64,000 nt of DNA from NCBI GenBank assembly GCA_002104905.1, contig MCFE01000314.1, forward strand, positions 33,367 through 97,366. The letters are read 5' to 3'. Shown piece by piece: positions 21,955-33,139 of the stretch. Position 1 is the stretch's first letter. Each line of letters opens with the position of its first letter. This DNA comes from Basidiobolus meristosporus CBS 931.73 (Eukaryota > Basidiobolomycota > Basidiobolomycetes > Basidiobolales > Basidiobolaceae). Under the pieces are notes generated by a model. The model saw nothing but the letters and a program-made list of their open reading frames with translations, made no database searches and was not told the origin of the DNA. Made by a program: the position numbers and the translations under genes.

Positions 21955-23504
21955 TTAAAGGGAGGTTTCGGACCGGAAGGCATTGGTGTTGTCCTGGAAG
22001 TTGGCGATATTCTGGGAGCATTCCCGCTTGATGTTCTCCGCCTTGGGCGTGTCCCATTCACCACGAGACAAGAAGTTTCTAAAATAGCGGAAACACGCCT
22101 CCTCCCGGAAATTCTTGTACACCTGCTTGTTGAAGTTGCGCTAGAGAAATGCGTTAGTCGCTGGAGGGGCTGTGCGTGATGGATTGTTTGCTCCTACCTC
22201 GATTCTGCGAGTGTTTTCAAGGTAATCATGATTTTGATGAATAATGAAATCCTGGGGCAAGACCCAGTAATCCACCCCCGAAAGATAGATTTCGTAGAGA
22301 CACGCGGCTTTGTTTCCTCCGTATCCGATGAAGCGCTCGTTGCACCTGGTGATCCAAGTTAATACGTGGCCATGGAGAAGGTACCTGAAATTCCCCTTAC
22401 CATGGGACTCCATCTTTCTTGACAATAACATAGGGCTCATAGCTGTAGTTGTAGTCGGTGACTTTGTATGGAGTAATGGCTTCATACCAACGGGTATAGT
22501 TGGTGGACCCATGTCCTCGGACCCAGCTTTTATGGAACATGGAGATTTTCCCTGCTCCCACCAAATCAACCAGGCTGGACTTCACTCGGGGAAAGACCTC
22601 GGCGTCACGTCCCTCATCCAGGACATCGTATTCGAATGCTGGCAAAACAATCGCCGCATTCCCCTCCCTCAGTCTGTTCATCAGCTCGGGGTGCTCTTGC
22701 AGGCTCTGGCGGAAATCAGTGCACAAATAAAAGTCGATGTCCAGGAGTAGGAAGTAATCGGTTCGGGTAAAGAACCGGGCCACATTTCTCCAATAATTGA
22801 ACTGTCTCTCGTAGGTGTCGATGATCAGGTGGACATCTACATGCTTCTTCATGAGCGGATTGGAAGTGTACATCTCCTCCAACTTGTTGAGGATTTCCAT
22901 TTTGTTTTTGTCGTCTGAGACGTGAAGTGCCACCGAGACAGGGCCTATACAAAGATGGTCAGTAGGTTGGAGCAAAATGGGCGTGTGTCGGAGGAACCTA
23001 CCTTTGTAGTTGTTCACCAGCTTCTCAAAGACATGGAAACGATCGGCGGTGATCAAAGTGGCGACAGTAATGTCTTCTTTAGGAGGAGCCGGCTCCATTC
23101 TGTAATAATAAGGCTTGAGGTTGGTGGGCTGCATTGCTTCCGAAAACAGCTTGGAGTAGATGTATTCTTCGGGGAAAGGTATAGAAGAACCTAGAAACCT
23201 GGGTTAAACTCCGCGCGGCATGACAACCCCCTCCCAATACTACTCTACCTTTCTCACTCGTCAACAAGAAATTCTCAGTGTTGGTTTTGGGAGCAGGCTG
23301 AGCGGGCTTGCTAGGGTGCTCAACCTTCTCAGGGGTGTGATAGGGCGGCCTAGTCACTTGCGGGGCGTGGGTGGAAGTGGAAGTGGAAGGGGGCTGGGCA
23401 TGAGGAGATGCGTAGAAAGAGTGGAATATGTAGAAGATGGAGAGCGCCAGGTAAGCCAGAAACAAGAATTTGAAGATGCGGGAGTAAGAAAACTCGACTC
23501 TCAT
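21955..23504 (-). CDS. LARGE-like type II Golgi glycosyltransferase (GT49 family)
   Basis: Five exons, 23249-23504, 23002-23190, 22401-22944, 22198-22345 and 21955-22140, join to 440 residues. A short cytosolic end and a single helix (about residues 10-30, IFKFLFLAYLALSIFYIFHSF) mark a type II Golgi protein. A Pro/Thr-rich stem follows. The catalytic domain contains ITVATLITADRFHVF, the DxD metal site in LLLDIDFYL (about residue 216), WVRGHGSTNYTRWY, YEPYVIVKKDGVPWCNERFIGYGGNKAACLYE and the LPQDFIIHQNHDY block of Glyco_transf_49 proteins. Donor and acceptor sugars cannot be told from sequence. It is convergent with NAD kinase (263-base spacer). The frame is intact throughout. Confidence 0.87.
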
Positions 23505-24354
23505 CCTATTCGAAGGTCAGAAGGAAACAAACGGGAAACTTGGGTAAAGAGCCACGAGAGTACGGAGAAGTCGACCAAAAAGCAGGTATAAAAGTACACG
23601 CGAGATAGACAAAAAAAGTTGGATCGAACGAGGGGTGCTAGCGGGTCAGCTAGATAAATGATGCGAGCAGATTGGTAGGCGGATGGTGTATATGAATTAT
23701 TGGAAACGCACTGAAAAGGAAGCTGAATATTGTCACTTAAGAGGAAGCTGAATATTAAAACCTTTCAAGTCACACCAAACGAATTCGTTGGTGATATATT
23801 AAGCTCTCGTGTCGTACAATGGGATATATGAGGATCTGAGCCCACGAATCACGCCCAAATATTTATAGAATCTTGAGTAGAATCAACAATGAAAGATCGA
23901 CCCCATTCTTTAGTGCTTGACATCATTTTTCTGTTCCAAGTCCTTCACCCTCGTATATATCCATTTTCGTCTGGATTTGCCCATATTTGCCCATATTTGC
24001 CCATATTGGCTCACGGTGGCCTTTCTGTCTGCTAGATTAATTTCGCTACGCCCTGATGACGGTGCTGGTATCTAGCTGACGTAAGGTCACGTGGACAAGG
24101 GCTGCCAGAATATAAAGTTGCATTAGAATACCAGGATTCGCATCAATGTTGCATAGATTAGGGGATCTGGATATTCGCCCTATTTAGGGGCATTTGTTAA
24201 GTTATATTGTGATGACATGAGTGCTTAAATCAAACGATCGAAAGTTTGTCAGAGACGGTTACGACTGTTGTTTCTTTTTGTGACATATGAGTGACTATCA
24301 AAATCTTTCATCCTCTCCATCGTAAAACCCCAACCGCAAGCAAGCGCCCCTTTT
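23505..24354. other. Divergent spacer of about 0.85 kb with tandem repeat and E-box
   Basis: This region separates the minus-strand glycosyltransferase from the plus-strand membrane protein gene. It carries a 10-base tandem repeat near 23975-24008 and a CACGTG at 24088-24093. A smaller direct repeat, GAGGAAGCTGAATAT, occurs near 23728 and 23750. I see no coding region. Confidence 0.6.
23975..24008. repeat. Tandem repeat, 10-base unit TTTGCCCATA
   Basis: About three and a half copies of TTTGCCCATA (written as GCCCATATTT in another phase) lie in a row, the last diverging to TTGGC. This could be a slippage product or a clustered binding site in the divergent promoter. Confidence 0.75.
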
Positions 24355-25636
24355 ATGTTCACATCTGTTCCAATGGACCGAACAGGGATAAGAAACAGAT
24401 ACTTCCTGAACTCCCCAGCCAACAGGTCGGCCCCCACTTCGCCATACCTGGAAAGAGACAAAGCCAAGTTTTTCAGCAGAGGATTTAGGTTGTCTGAGCT
24501 GGGAGAGAAAGAGACTGAAGCTGAGCACGAGCACGAACCCCGAAGAGTTCTTGGTCCAAATCCCTCGCCTGACGTGGCTCAAACCTCCCGACATGGCAGA
24601 GCTAATCTCTCGGAGAACGAAGCCACTCGGTTCACAGCCTCCGGGTATAGCTGGCCGATCCTCTTGGTCATACTCCCTCCAATAGTGTCCACCTTTTACG
24701 GGGACACCCAGACCTGGAGTGATATATTGCTGCTGGTGTTGGTGGGGTTCTATTTATTTTTAATCATCAAAGGTTAGTAGGCCAATTTTCCACCTTGAGA
24801 GACACCCACATATCCATGCCTGTCCCCTAGTGCCCTGGGAGCTCTATTTCGTAGCTCGGCAGAGAAGATTGAATATGGTCTCCCTGGCCGGCGTGGCAAT
24901 GCAGCCGGGGAACGCGACACAGGAGACCCTGCGTATCGAGGCCGAGAAGAAACTCCGGCGTCAGGAGAAGTTGGCATTCTCCATCGTAGTCATTTCTCCA
25001 ATACTTGGTGGCTACCTACTGCTGATGTCGAGAAACTATCTGTCGCAGTTCGACAAGTATTTCTCCCAACTGAATATCACCATCTTCATCCTCGCCGCCG
25101 GAATCAAACCAATCACCTTCCTTGCCGGGCTGCTGAAAAAGCGCGCCTTGATGCTGCAAGAGGAGATCCATTACCCCGTAGGCGAGATCGAGGGCCTCAG
25201 GAGACGAGTGGGGCTGCTGGAAAATGAGCTGAACCAGCTAAGAAAAGCCTACGCAACGAAGCTAGAAGTGGGCCAGATACGAGACAGGGTGGAGCCCACG
25301 TTACTGCAAATCTCCACAGTGCTACAAAGATACGACAGACGAGAGCAAAAGATCCGAGCCAGATGCGAAGAAAAACTGAGTCGGTTGGAGAGGAAGCTCA
25401 ACGAGTTTGAGTTCGACGATATCTCCAACCAGATCGTCAACCCTGTGCAAAGACCCCCACCCACCCTGCTGGGAATTCTTTCCACAAGTCTGTCTAGGTT
25501 CGTGTTCTTGCCGGTGAGTGTTGCTAGCAATTCGTTCGATCTGGTGGGGCGCTTTCTATCAAACACACTGGAGCTAATGTCGTCCAGCAATAAACCCACA
25601 TCTCTGATTCAGAGTCGGGAGAGACACGCCGACTGA
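24355..25636 (+). CDS. Conserved fungal polytopic membrane protein of unknown function
   Basis: Two exons, 24355-24772 and 24831-25636, give 407 residues. The N-terminal 100 residues are polar and disordered. Two close transmembrane helices follow (WPILLVILPPIVSTFYG and WSDILLLVLVGFYLFLIIK), then VPWELYFVARQRR. A second hydrophobic pair (LAFSIVVISPILGGYLLLMS and ITIFILAAGIKPITFLAGLL) leads into a coiled coil of about 90 residues (VGLLENELNQLRKAYATKLE and RCEEKLSRLERKLNEF). I recall the core order of a TM pair, then WSD..L..YYL and PWELY, from uncharacterised proteins in many fungi. No enzymatic motif is visible. The coiled coil suggests an organelle-membrane or tethering role, which is inference only. 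The ATG at 24355 gives the longest clean frame. Confidence 0.75.
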
Positions 25637-25733
25637 CTGATATGTACTTTGACGGGTTGTAACGGTCATTCTTTATTCCATGGGATGAGCCACAACCAAC
25701 TCTTCTATGTAACAATAAACTTCTAAGGAACAT

Positions 25734-26968
25734 TCACTCGGGGATGGGGTTGTAAATCTTCTTGGGCTTGTCGAAGATGTCCGACACTATGGCGGACTTG
25801 TCGGCATAGTGTAAGCAGGAGGTGTTGCCGGAGAGCAGATCCTTGATGTGCTCGGTGATCAGGGAAATGGCCACGTGGTTGCCCGAGCCTCTGGGCATGA
25901 TCACATCCGCGCATTTCTTGGTCTAGAGTGGGCCGAGGGGTTAGCTTCGGTTGACGCACACCGCATCTCAACTACGTCCACATTACCGGGAAGATGAATG
26001 CCTCGAAGGTGGGCTTGCCCACGCGAGCATATTCGTGGAGGGTCTTGTCCAGGTTGTATTCAGGCTTGGCCAGCTGGGTCTTCACTGTGGTGGACGATGA
26101 ATGCACGTCTTGGTCGAGTGGCAGGAGGGAAAGTTACTCACCGAGCTTCACCAGTCTGGTATCGCTATCCACATCGGCGAAAATCTTCATCGAGAGGTAC
26201 TCACGTACTTCTGCGTCGAAGAGGATCAGGCAGCCCTGGATAAGGACCACATCCGGGGCCTCATTCCAATCCAGGGTCTCCTCCTTTCTGAAAATTGCCC
26301 GGGTGGCTTTAGTGCCCTACGTCCATCAAAAGTAAAGTGGGTGGTTTCTTGTACCTCTTGAAATTCTCCGAGTCGTAGATGGGGATCTTGACCGGCTCTC
26401 CCCGGCTCAAGGACTTCAACACGCTCTTCAAAAGATCGAAATCGAACGCATCTGGTTTGGATTCCAACCGAGGGTTAGCCAGGAGTGGTCTCGGAAACGA
26501 CGACTGGCCGAGGTCTTACCTGGATGATCCATGTTCAGGTGGCCAGACTTGGCCGCTTCAAGCTCTTCGCCTTCGAATTCCCGCATGAACTGGGTGAGGG
26601 TTAAGATGACAACCTTGTGAGTTTGGGAAGCGGTGGCTTTCAGGTGCTCGACCACTCTTTCACACACGACCCTCTACTTGAGCAGAATCCGAGCGAATCC
26701 AAATAAAAGGTGGTCTTTAGTAAGAACCGGTTGAGCTACAGAATAGCAGGTGCATTCCTACCTTCCCTGCACCAGGTCCGCCTGGAGGTGGAGGAGCACG
26801 CGTTCAGTAAAGAGAAAAAAAAACCCCGGACGAAAAAGGAAACTCACCGGCCACTCCGATGATGAAGGGTACCCGTTTGTCGGAGGTAAACTGGTCGGGC
26901 ACGGGAGCCAAGTCGGCTGGAGAGTATGGACGAAGTCCAGGTGAACGGTAGGATTCCAAGGTAGACAT
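25734..26968 (-). CDS. URK1: Uridine kinase (pyrimidine salvage), seven exons
   Basis: Exons are 26848-26968, 26762-26781, 26520-26673, 26355-26451, 26142-26287, 25987-26084 and 25734-25922. They give 274 residues in phase. The protein phosphorylates uridine or cytidine with ATP or GTP. Visible motifs are FIIGVAGGPGAGK (P-loop, about residues 36-47), [46 protein letters not shown], the [22 protein letters not shown] block and [13 protein letters not shown]. The P-loop lies on a 20-base exon flanked by two introns. The residue after the P-loop Lys, normally Thr or Ser, reads as Arg with the only in-phase splice I find. The lid region is shorter than in yeast Urk1. This is the last host gene before the transposon block. 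Confidence 0.85.
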
Positions 26969-27313
26969 GGTGAGAAGGCTGTCAACGTGCAGATTGAGCT
27001 TAGGGCTTGTCAAGTGACTATTCTATATTCGAGAGGTCCTGCCAAATTTGGTCCAGGCCTGGTTGTTCTGACACCTGATGGCTTTTTTTCTTCCATGATC
27101 TGGGATTTTGCTGTGGTAGGCCGAATCATTTGCGGTGTCCGAGAGCAAACTACATTGTATCCGAGCCAAACCACACATCCTAACCAGGTTTTACTTGTAA
27201 TTTGTTTGTATACATCCTAACCAGGTTTTACTTGTAATTTGTTCGTGCCCTACTTACTCTTGGCAATGCCATTTACCAAAATCCATTCAGTTTAATGAAC
27301 GGTCAATGGCCTC
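26969..27313. other. Uridine kinase upstream region, boundary to the transposon block
   Basis: No coding sequence is seen. The stretch holds a tandem 37-base duplication at 27175-27244 and ends where copia LTR-derived sequence starts, at about 27314. Base composition turns more AT-rich to the right. Confidence 0.5.
27175..27244. repeat. Tandem duplication, 37-base unit, two copies
   Basis: The unit starting ACATCCTAACCAGGTTTTAC occurs at 27175-27211 and again at 27212-27244, the second copy differing near its end. A near-perfect tandem duplication of this kind points to a recent slippage or repair event beside the transposon boundary. Confidence 0.85.
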
Positions 27314-27386
27314 GATAGTTCTGGCCAAGTTTCTTGTGCAGATTTATTTCCAATACTTTTACCAAAGTATCAGGTACCCAGAGCAT
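27314..27386 (+). repeat. Inverted fragment of copia LTR
   Basis: About 73 bases (GGCCAAGTTTCTTGTGCAG through TATCAGGTACCCAGAGC) match the interior of the 349-base copia LTR, in the orientation of the solo LTR at 32027 and opposite to the adjacent LTR at 27387. It is diverged. Confidence 0.55.
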
Positions 27387-27735
27387 TGTTGCAAGAATTC
27401 TGTAGATATCGGAAGTGATTGGGAGAACCAGTATATTAGATGGCTCTCACTTAATGATATATTGAATGTAAAAGTGATAGTTATACTTTTACATGGTCTT
27501 GGCAAAACAAACAAATACACTATATTTAAGATGACCCCAAGAGCATGTGTGCAAAGTTTGGGGGTGTTTGGACAACTTAGAATACATTCACCAAAGCATC
27601 AAGTACTCAAAACATGAAATTTCTCAAAGTAATTCCTGGCCAGGAATTTGCTCTGAATTCTCTAAGAATTGTTGGTAATGATCAAAGTGACTAAGTCAGG
27701 TGAATAGCTGGGTGTAACTACATGCTTTTACATCA
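27387..27735 (-). repeat. Older copia LTR (349 bp) with pol remnant at 27736-27863
   Basis: The length is the same as the two other LTRs of the family (27864-28212 and 32027-32375), and it is recognisably similar but clearly more diverged. It starts TGTTGCAAG and ends TTTACATCA. The bases that follow, 27736-27863, repeat the polypurine-tract side and the pol C-terminal end found again at 28213 onward. This is therefore the 3' end of an older minus-strand copy, into which the younger copia at 27864 was inserted. Confidence 0.75.
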
Positions 27736-27863
27736 CTCCCACCTAACTAAATACTCATACTAACTAGTCCCAACTGTGACCTGAAATATTCAAATTTGTC
27801 CCTAGCTAATGGTTTGGTAAATATGTCTGCAATCAGTTCATCTGCAGAGCAGTAAGCTGAGTT

Positions 27864-28212
27864 TGTTGTAAAAGTCTTGGAGATATTGGAAGTGATTGTG
27901 AGGACAAGTTGATTATGTGGTTTTCACTTAATGATTTATTGAATGTAAAAGTAGTATTTATACTTTTACCTGGTCTTGGCATTACAAACACGTAAAATAG
28001 GTTAAGGAAGGTCCCAAGAACATGTGTGCAAAGTTTGGGGCTGTTTGGACAACTTTGAGAATTTTCATGTTCTGGGTACCTGGTATTTTGGTGAAAATAT
28101 TCCAAGTAAATCCCAACTAGGAGTTTGGTCAGTATTCTCTAGGATTTGAAGGTAATGATCTAAGTGACTAAGTTAGGTGAATATTTAGGTGGAATTACAA
28201 ACTTTTACAACA
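27864..28212 (-). repeat. 3' LTR of the younger copia element, 349 bp
   Basis: It starts TGTTGTAAAAG and ends CTTTTACAACA, a terminal inverted TGTTGTAAAAG/CTTTTACAACA typical of LTR ends. It is identical in length to the solo LTR at 32027-32375 but opposite in orientation. TATAAATACT on the minus strand (about 27954-27963) may be the LTR promoter. Confidence 0.9.
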
Positions 28213-28223
28213 CTCCCACTCAG

Positions 28224-31200
28224 CTAAATGTTCATACTGACTAGTCCTAATTTTGACCCAAGATATTCAAACTTGTCTCTAGCTAATGGTTTGGTAAATA
28301 TGTCTGCAACCATTTCATCTGAAGGACAGTAAACTATGCTAACTAGGTTATTCTCTACAGCTTCACATATGAAATGATGTCTAATAGCTATATTCTTAGT
28401 TCTAGCATGAAAAGTTGGATTTCTACCTAATTGTATACATCCTTGACTATCTTGAAATAAAGTAATAGGCATTTTTTGACATAGGCCTAAATCTGTAAAA
28501 AGCTTTCTTATCCACATTACTTCTTTTGTAGCTTCACAGGCTGCCATGTACTCTGCCTCTGTGGTAGAAAGTGCTACAGTTGGTTGCTTTCTTGAATTCC
28601 ATGAAATTGCTCCTTTACAGTAAAGAAAGGTGTATCCTGTGGTGGATCTTCTGTCTTCCAGATATTGTCCCCAATCAGCATCAGAGTATCCCACAAGATC
28701 CTGTTCTGAAACCTTATAAGTGTATCTTAAGCAGATATCAGCGGTCCCTTTTAGGTATCTAAAAATCCGCTTAGCTGCTGCAATATGATCAGATCCAGAG
28801 TTCTGATTATGTTGGCTGACAACTCCCACTGAATATGAGATATCTGGACATGTTCCAAGCATGATATACACCAGCCTGCCAACCATAGATTGATAAGGAA
28901 AGTCAGGGCTTTCAGATGGCACCAAGCTCTCTTGATTTGGTTGAGTTTTGACCAAGTTAAGGTTTGTCTCCATTGGGGTAGCTGCCGGTTTACAGTCTTC
29001 CATTTGGTTCTTCTTTAGTATATCTTGAATATACTTGGATTGGCTTAGGGTAATAGTTGGGGTATTACTGTCTATGGAGAACTTAATCCCTAAGTAGTAA
29101 CTGAGCTCTTCTAGATTGGGACATCTTGAACTCCTTAGATAGGCAGGATTTAGTCTCTTCCAATGTTTCTAGGTTATTGGCAGCTGTAATGAGATCATCC
29201 ACATAGAGAGCTAATAGAGCTGTATTTGCTCCATCTGGCTTATAGTATATACTATAGTCAGCATTACTCCTTTTGAAACTCAAAGATTCCAAATAAGAAT
29301 CTATCTTGCAATTCCAGGCTCTTGGTGATTGTTTAAGACCATATGGAGACTTTTTAAGCTTGCAGACCAAATGCAGGTTATCTTGGTCAGCAAACCCATT
29401 AGGCTGGTCCATATACACGTCCTCATCAAGTTCTCCATTCAAAAATGCGGTTTTTACATCCATTTGATGAATAAGTAACTTATATTTGGCTGCAATAGCC
29501 AATATTAATCTGATGGAACTAAACTTGGTTACCAGTGCAAAGGTCTCAGTATAGCCAAGTCCTTTTGTTTGAGAGTATTTTTTGGCCATAAGTCATGCTT
29601 TGTATCTTTCAATTGTACCATCAGCCTTGTATTTTGTCTTGAAGACCCATCTGCATCCAATTGATTTTGGTTGATTGGTAATTTGACCAAGTCCCCAGTT
29701 TGATTTTCCATCAAGGTCTGATATTCCTCAGTCATTGCAGATCTTTAAAACTCTGTCTGAGGGCTATTTAGGGTCTCTTTTACAGTCTGGGGCTCATCAA
29801 TATGGACTGAATAGGCATAGGCTAAGTTTGTACCCTCATTGATATAGTAATTTGCACTATTTCTTGTCCAATTGGATCTCCAGGCATTTGATACTGGAAT
29901 GATCACTTCTGGGATATTCATGGGCACTGTTTCAGGCTGAACCACAGTTGTAGAGTCCTCTGGAGTGCAAAAATTTCATTATTTTGCTCTGATTCAATCC
30001 TGACTATTGGTGGACTTGAGATCAGACTTTTGTGATCATCTGATGCCATTTTTTGCAAACATTTTGGATATTCATCAAACAGCACATCCCTGGACTTGAT
30101 TAGCTTCTTTGCTTTGGTATTGTAGAGTCTGTATGCTTTACTCTCATTGCAGTAGCCCAAAAATATGCATTTTACACTTTTTGGCTCAAATTTTGACTGA
30201 TTTCCAGGCAGTTTCTTGGCATATGCTGTACACCTGGATATTCTTTGATGTTCTACACCTGGTCTGTATCCATACCATGCTTCAAATGGAGTAGAATCAC
30301 AAAGTATTATGTTATAACTCCTATTCTTAGGATATATAGCTGAGGCAACTGATTCCACCCAAAAATCACAGGATAATTTTTGATCATGGATCATAGATCT
30401 TGCCATATCAATTATTGATCTGCATGCACATTCTGCTACTCCATCTTGATGTGGGGAGTACAGTACAGTAGTCTCTTGCTTTATCCCATGAATTTAGCAG
30501 AAGTGGATGAAGAGTTTTTATGTATATTCTCCACCATTGTTAGAGCGTATTTTCTTGATTTTTTCACCAGTTTCTTCTCCACCATGGCTTTGAGCTCCCT
30601 GAACTTAGACAGAGCTTCTCCCCTTCTCTCCATGAAGTAGACCCATGTGTATCTTGTATAATCATCAATAAAAGTGATTAAATACTTCATCCTGCCTAAG
30701 GATAAATTTTGCAAAGGTCCATACAGATCTGAATGTAATAGATCTAATTTTTTTTTAGTTTTGATTAACCCAGAGCTCTTCAATGGTTGTCTGGCTTGTT
30801 TCCCATATATGCAGGCTTCACAGTGCTCCAAATTAGTGGGGGGATCAATTCTTACTCCACAAATTAGCTGATCTTTGAACATTTTGTGCAAATAATCAAA
30901 ATGGATGTGCCCAAATCTCCTGTGCCAAAGCATTGGTGTTTCTTCATTTAAGTTACTTATATTGGCTCCCATATATGATGGAATATAAGTCAACTTGTAT
31001 AAATTCTGATCTCTAATACCCAAAGCAATATGGGTGCCATTTTGATCAGTGATCCTACATCCAGAATTGCAAAGCTGAAACTGAGTCCTTCTGCAGTGGC
31101 CTTACTTACAGATAGTAGGTTTGTGGCTATTTCTGGTACATAGAGTACTTCTTTAAAAGTCAGTGTATGGCTTCCTTCACTGCTTCTAAGGTTGATTTGG

Positions 31201-31814
31201 ATAGTTCCTTCTCCTACTGCATCAAGTGTTCTATTGTCACCCATGAAAACCTTCCTGATTGGAATTTCTTGATATTGGGTAAAAAGTTCTTTTTGGTGTG
31301 TAATGTGTTGAGATGCTCCAGAGTCAGTATACCACATCTGAGAATCCTTGTTTGTGGTCATATTTAGCGCAGATATGAATAGTTTATCTTCAGTTGTTGC
31401 AGTATTTCCATATTCAGACTTCTTTTGCTGATTATCTCTCTTTCTGAGACACCAGTCTGATATGTGTCCTTTCCTTTTGCAGTAGTTGCAAAACAGGTTA
31501 CTGTTGCCTTTGTAGGGTCTTGGGTACCTCCTTTGTTGATTATCATTGCTTATTAAACCATTTTCTTCTTCAATCTTACTGGCACTTGATTTTCTTAATT
31601 CTTCATCCAGGAGCCTTTCATATATGTAATATAAGGTCAGGTCTTCAGTTCTGGACTCTAGGGCTGATACAAGGCCCTGAAACCTGTCTGTCAGGCTATT
31701 CAGGATGGCTACTATCACATCCTCATCAGTAGTTGGTATGCCCACAGATTCCATTTCATCTGCCAGCAGGGCAATTCTTCTAATTAGATTTTTTATTTCT
31801 TCTCCTGGCAGCAT
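28224..31814 (-). pseudogene. Copia gag-pol polyprotein, decayed
   Basis: Pieces in different frames follow the minus strand. Gag carries a CCHC knuckle (CNYCKRKGHISDWC, near 31470). Next come protease (YTDSGASQH, near 31320) and the integrase zinc region (HRRFGHIHFDYLH then CEACIYGKQ, near 30930-30800). The integrase core (LHSDLYGPL, then FIDDYTRYTWVYFM), reverse transcriptase (MDVKTAFLNGELDEDVYMDQP near 29450, YVDD near 29200) and RNase H (GYSDADWG near 28690 and ALSTTEAEYMA near 28560) follow. Frame changes or stops fall near 31000, 30450, 29930, 29740, 29560 and 29050, so the copy cannot make a full polyprotein. The order integrase before reverse transcriptase defines copia. Confidence 0.88.
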
Positions 31815-31944
31815 CGTTGTAGTAATGAGTTTTGTCTCAGATACATTATTTTAGCAGCTGAGCATGACTGGTAGGTGTCTTCTAATGCCTTCTGGGCATT
31901 CCTTGCTGTTTTTGCTCTTGAGCATTGAATTAGCAATTTGTCTT

Positions 31945-33085
31945 TAACATTAAGGCACATGCAGTTAGTACTTCTCAGGCTTATTTAGATAGGTCTCTGT
32001 CCAACCGCATCTAGTATCCAATTGTCTGTTGTAAAAATTTGTAATTCCACCTAAATATTCACCTAACTTAGTCACTTAGATCATCACCTTCAAATCCTAG
32101 AGAATACTGACCAAATTCCTTGTTGGGATTTACTTAGAATATTTTCACCAAAATACCAGGTACCCAGAACATGAAAATTCTCAAAGTTGTCCAAACAGCC
32201 CCAAACTTTGCACACATGTTCTTGGGACCTTCCTTAACCTATTCTTTGTGTTTGTAATGCCAAGACCAGGTAAAAGTATAAATACTACTTTTACATTCAA
32301 TAAATCATTAAGTGAAAACCACATAATCTACTTGTTCTCCAAATCACTTCCAATATCTCCAAGACTCTTACAACATTGTCACCCATGAAAACATGCTACT
32401 GACAATTTCCTGTATTGGGCAAAGAGCTTGTTTTGGGGCATTAAGTGCTGAGATGCTCCAGACTCACTATACTATGTATCAGAATCTGTGTTTGTGGGCA
32501 TATTTAGTACTGATATTAATTGTCTATATTTGGTTGTTGCTGCATTTCCATATTGAGGCTTTTTCTGCTGATTATCTTTCTCAGTGAAGCTCTGGTCTCT
32601 TATGTGCCCTTTCCTTTGGCGTAAGTTATAAGAAAGATTGTTTTTACATTTCTAGGGTCTTATATACCTCCTTTTGTGGTGATCATTGCATGTAAAAGCA
32701 TTCTCTTCTTCTTTCTTTGTGGAAGTTGATTTTCTTAATTCCCCATCCATGAGCCTTCCATACATCTTTACAAGGTCAAATCTTCAACTCTGGACTCTAT
32801 AGTTGACACCAGGCCCTGAAGCTTGTCTGCCAGGCTATTCAGGAGGGTGACTGTCTCATCTTGATCAGTAGGTTGCACCCCTGCAGATTTGTTCTCATCA
32901 ATCAACAGGGTGGTTGTGTTAATTAGATTCCTCATTTCCTCTGCCAGGAGGATCCTGGTAGTAAATAAATTTGATCTCACACATATTTCTTTAACAGCTG
33001 AACACTAATGGTAGGGGCTTTCTAATGCCTTCTAGGCATTTGTTTTGTTTTGCTTGTGAGCCTTGAGTTAGCAAGTTCTTTTAAT
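31945..33085 (-). mobile_element. Older copia gag-protease fragment, split by a solo LTR
   Basis: Sequence at 31945-32026 and 32376-33085 aligns in order with the younger copia gag-protease part (31170-31930). It includes a recognisable stretch matching CACCCATGAAAAC, the Cys-knuckle neighbourhood and the TATGTAA gag segment. It is strongly diverged, with no usable frame. The two halves were one sequence before the solo LTR inserted. Confidence 0.7.
32027..32375 (+). mobile_element. Solo copia LTR with perfect 5-bp target site duplication
   Basis: A 349-base LTR starts TGTTGTAAAAATTTG and ends CTCTTACAACA. It is flanked by TTGTC at 32022-32026 and TTGTC at 32376-32380. Both flanks are the same older copia sequence, so the insertion point is clear. 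No internal region is left, as expected after LTR-LTR recombination. TATAAATACT on the plus strand may be its promoter. Confidence 0.92.
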
Positions 33086-33139
33086 TCCATCACAAGGCCA
33101 TCATAAAATATAAATCTGATGAATAAGTGGTATTAATGC

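Larger units (their letters stand above)
27864..31935 (-). mobile_element. Ty1/copia retrotransposon, minus strand, lacking its 5' LTR
   Basis: The element has its 3' LTR at 27864-28212, preceded on the minus strand by a purine-rich tract (28213-28222, GAGTGGGAG sense), and decayed gag-pol at about 28224-31935. The domain order gag, protease, integrase, reverse transcriptase, RNase H is that of copia. The 5' end is lost near 31935, where diverged sequence of an older family member begins. It sits inside the older copy at 27387-27863. Confidence 0.88.

Noticed and set aside
23220-23591. 123-codon plus-strand frame over the 5' end of the LARGE-like gene
   Set aside because: Antisense to the signal-anchor exon; Gly/Arg/Val-rich shadow without a domain.
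27306-27617. 103-codon frame across old copia LTRs
   Set aside because: It lies wholly in LTR sequence of inverse and direct orientation; chance frame.
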